A DNA stretch of 64,000 nt from Caballeronia sp. SBC1 (GTDB lineage: Bacteria > Pseudomonadota > Gammaproteobacteria > Burkholderiales > Burkholderiaceae). Numbering within the stretch: position 1 is the first letter of the stretch; each line of letters begins with the position of its first letter. Location: NCBI RefSeq assembly GCF_011493005.1, contig NZ_CP049157.1:1488001-1552000 (forward strand), in the 5' to 3' direction. A program made the position numbers and the translations under genes. Below the pieces are notes generated by a model that was given only the letters and a program-made list of their open reading frames with translations, ran no database searches and was not told the DNA's origin. Positions 63,187 to 64,000 of the stretch are shown piece after piece.

Positions 63187-64000
63187 TCAGCGCTTCGCGA
63201 GCGGCACGAAGGGCAGATCGTCCGGCCCCGTATAGTTTGCGCTCGGGCGAATGATCTTGTTGTCGATGCGTTGCTCAATGATATGCGCAGCCCAGCCCGA
63301 TGTGCGCGAGATCACGAAGAGCGGCGTGAACATCGCGGTCGGCACGCCCATCATGTGATACGACACCGCGCTGAACCAGTCGAGGTTCGGGAACATCTTC
63401 TTCGCTTCCCACATGACTGATTCAAGCCGCTCGGCGATGTCGAAGAGCTTCGTGTTGCCCGCTTCCTTCGACAGCTTCTTCGCCACTTCCTTGATCACGA
63501 CATTGCGCGGATCGGAGATTGTGTACACCGGATGGCCGAAGCCGATCACGACTTCCTTCGCTTCCACGCGTCGACGGATATCGGCTTCTGCTTCGTCCGC
63601 CGTCTGATAGCGCGTTTGAATGTCGAATGCCGCTTCGTTGGCACCGCCATGCTTTGGGCCGCGCAATGCGCCGATTGCGCCGGTGATCGCCGAATAGATG
63701 TCCGAGCCCGTGCCCGCGATCACGCGGCCGGTGAACGTCGATGCGTTGAATTCGTGTTCCGCGTACAGGTTCAGCGATACGTGCATGGCGTCGACCCACG
63801 ACTTCGACGGCTCTTTGCCGTGCAGCAAATGCAGGAAGTGGCCGCCGATGGAGTCGTCATCGGTTTCGACTTCGATGCGCTTGCCGTTATGCGAATAGTG
63901 ATACCAGTAGAGCAGCATCGAACCGAGCGACGCCATCAGACGATCGGCAATATCCTTCGCGCCGGCGATGTTGTGGTCGTCCTTTTCGGGCAGCACCGTG
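63187..64000 (-). CDS. prpC: 2-methylcitrate synthase, 5' part beyond the window
   Basis: The 3' 271 codons of a citrate-synthase-family gene, continuing past the right edge. It condenses propionyl-CoA with oxaloacetate. Visible family blocks are the YSHNGKRIE region, [40 protein letters not shown] and [13 protein letters not shown]. Order prpC-acnD-prpF on one strand is the usual methylcitrate arrangement of Burkholderiales. Confidence 0.93.
   Translation of the reverse strand, partial: TVLPEKDDHNIAGAKDIADRLMASLGSMLLYWYHYSHNGKRIEVETDDDSIGGHFLHLLHGKEPSKSWVDAMHVSLNLYAEHEFNASTFTGRVIAGTGSDIYSAITGAIGALRGPKHGGANEAAFDIQTRYQTADEAEADIRRRVEAKEVVIGFGHPVYTISDPRNVVIKEVAKKLSKEAGNTKLFDIAERLESVMWEAKKMFPNLDWFSAVSYHMMGVPTAMFTPLFVISRTSGWAAHIIEQRIDNKIIRPSANYTGPDDLPFVPLAKR

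Overview
The window looks like a chromosomal segment of a high-GC betaproteobacterium of the Burkholderia/Paraburkholderia/Caballeronia group. This is inferred from the OmpC-like general porin, the acnD/prpF-type methylcitrate operon, the SfnB/LLM organosulfur genes, the Burkholderia-style MocR/gabTD pair and the overall codon use. No rRNA, tRNA or CRISPR array was seen.

Layout. (1) 0.3-10.8 kb, minus strand: a tightly packed ten-gene operon in which most stop and start codons overlap as ATGA. It runs LysR regulator, flavoprotein monooxygenase, Dpp/Opp-type ABC transporter (BCDF then binding protein), BAAT-type hydrolase, CMD protein and AhpD-like protein. The substrate is unknown. (2) 11.4-14 kb: a Tat-exported alkylsulfatase with a companion hypothetical gene. 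(3) 14-19 kb: a MazF remnant, gabD-gabT and a divergent MocR regulator, then a HigBA-type toxin-antitoxin pair.

(4) 19.8-39.6 kb: a complete aerobic nicotinate degradation (nic) region. A minus-strand unit carries porin, nicT and a catalytic molybdenum subunit. A second minus-strand unit carries nicE, nicD, nicX and nicF. The divergent plus-strand unit carries nicC, nicA and an unusual fusion of a degenerate molybdenum-subunit domain to a membrane-anchored triheme cytochrome c. Two paralogous NicR/BpsR-type MarR regulators lie at the two ends of the catabolic genes. A branched-chain-type ABC transporter with a fused LivH-LivM permease follows. Together the genes would take nicotinate through 6-hydroxynicotinate, 2,5-dihydroxypyridine, N-formylmaleamate, maleamate and maleate to fumarate. 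Near-identical inverted sites built on GTGTACAC sit about 70 bp before nicE and nicC, and GTGTAC variants occur before the first MarR gene and the ABC transporter.

(5) 39.7-43.2 kb: a small accessory islet with a ribbon-helix-helix/coiled-coil gene pair, vapB with a decayed vapC, a YSC84-type lipoprotein and an intact IS4-family element with a 10-bp target duplication. (6) 43.5-48.8 kb: a LysR-led catabolic cluster (DUF4286-like protein, MHS transporter, DUF2848 protein, amidase). (7) 48.9-51.3 kb: DNA polymerase II, apparently with a CTG start. (8) 51.5-55.9 kb: organosulfur acquisition genes (two NtaA/DszA-type monooxygenases and a divergent SfnB/DszC-like protein). (9) 56-59 kb: cspA, a small zinc-ribbon protein, and an IS30-family element that truncated a secreted-type protein. 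(10) 59.2-64 kb: the methylcitrate-cycle genes prpF, acnD and prpC, the last running off the window.

The most distinctive feature is the nicotinate dehydrogenase. Its large subunit is apparently represented by two complementary paralogues. One keeps the molybdenum active site but has no cytochrome part. The other has lost the active-site motifs but keeps a membrane anchor and three haem-c motifs.
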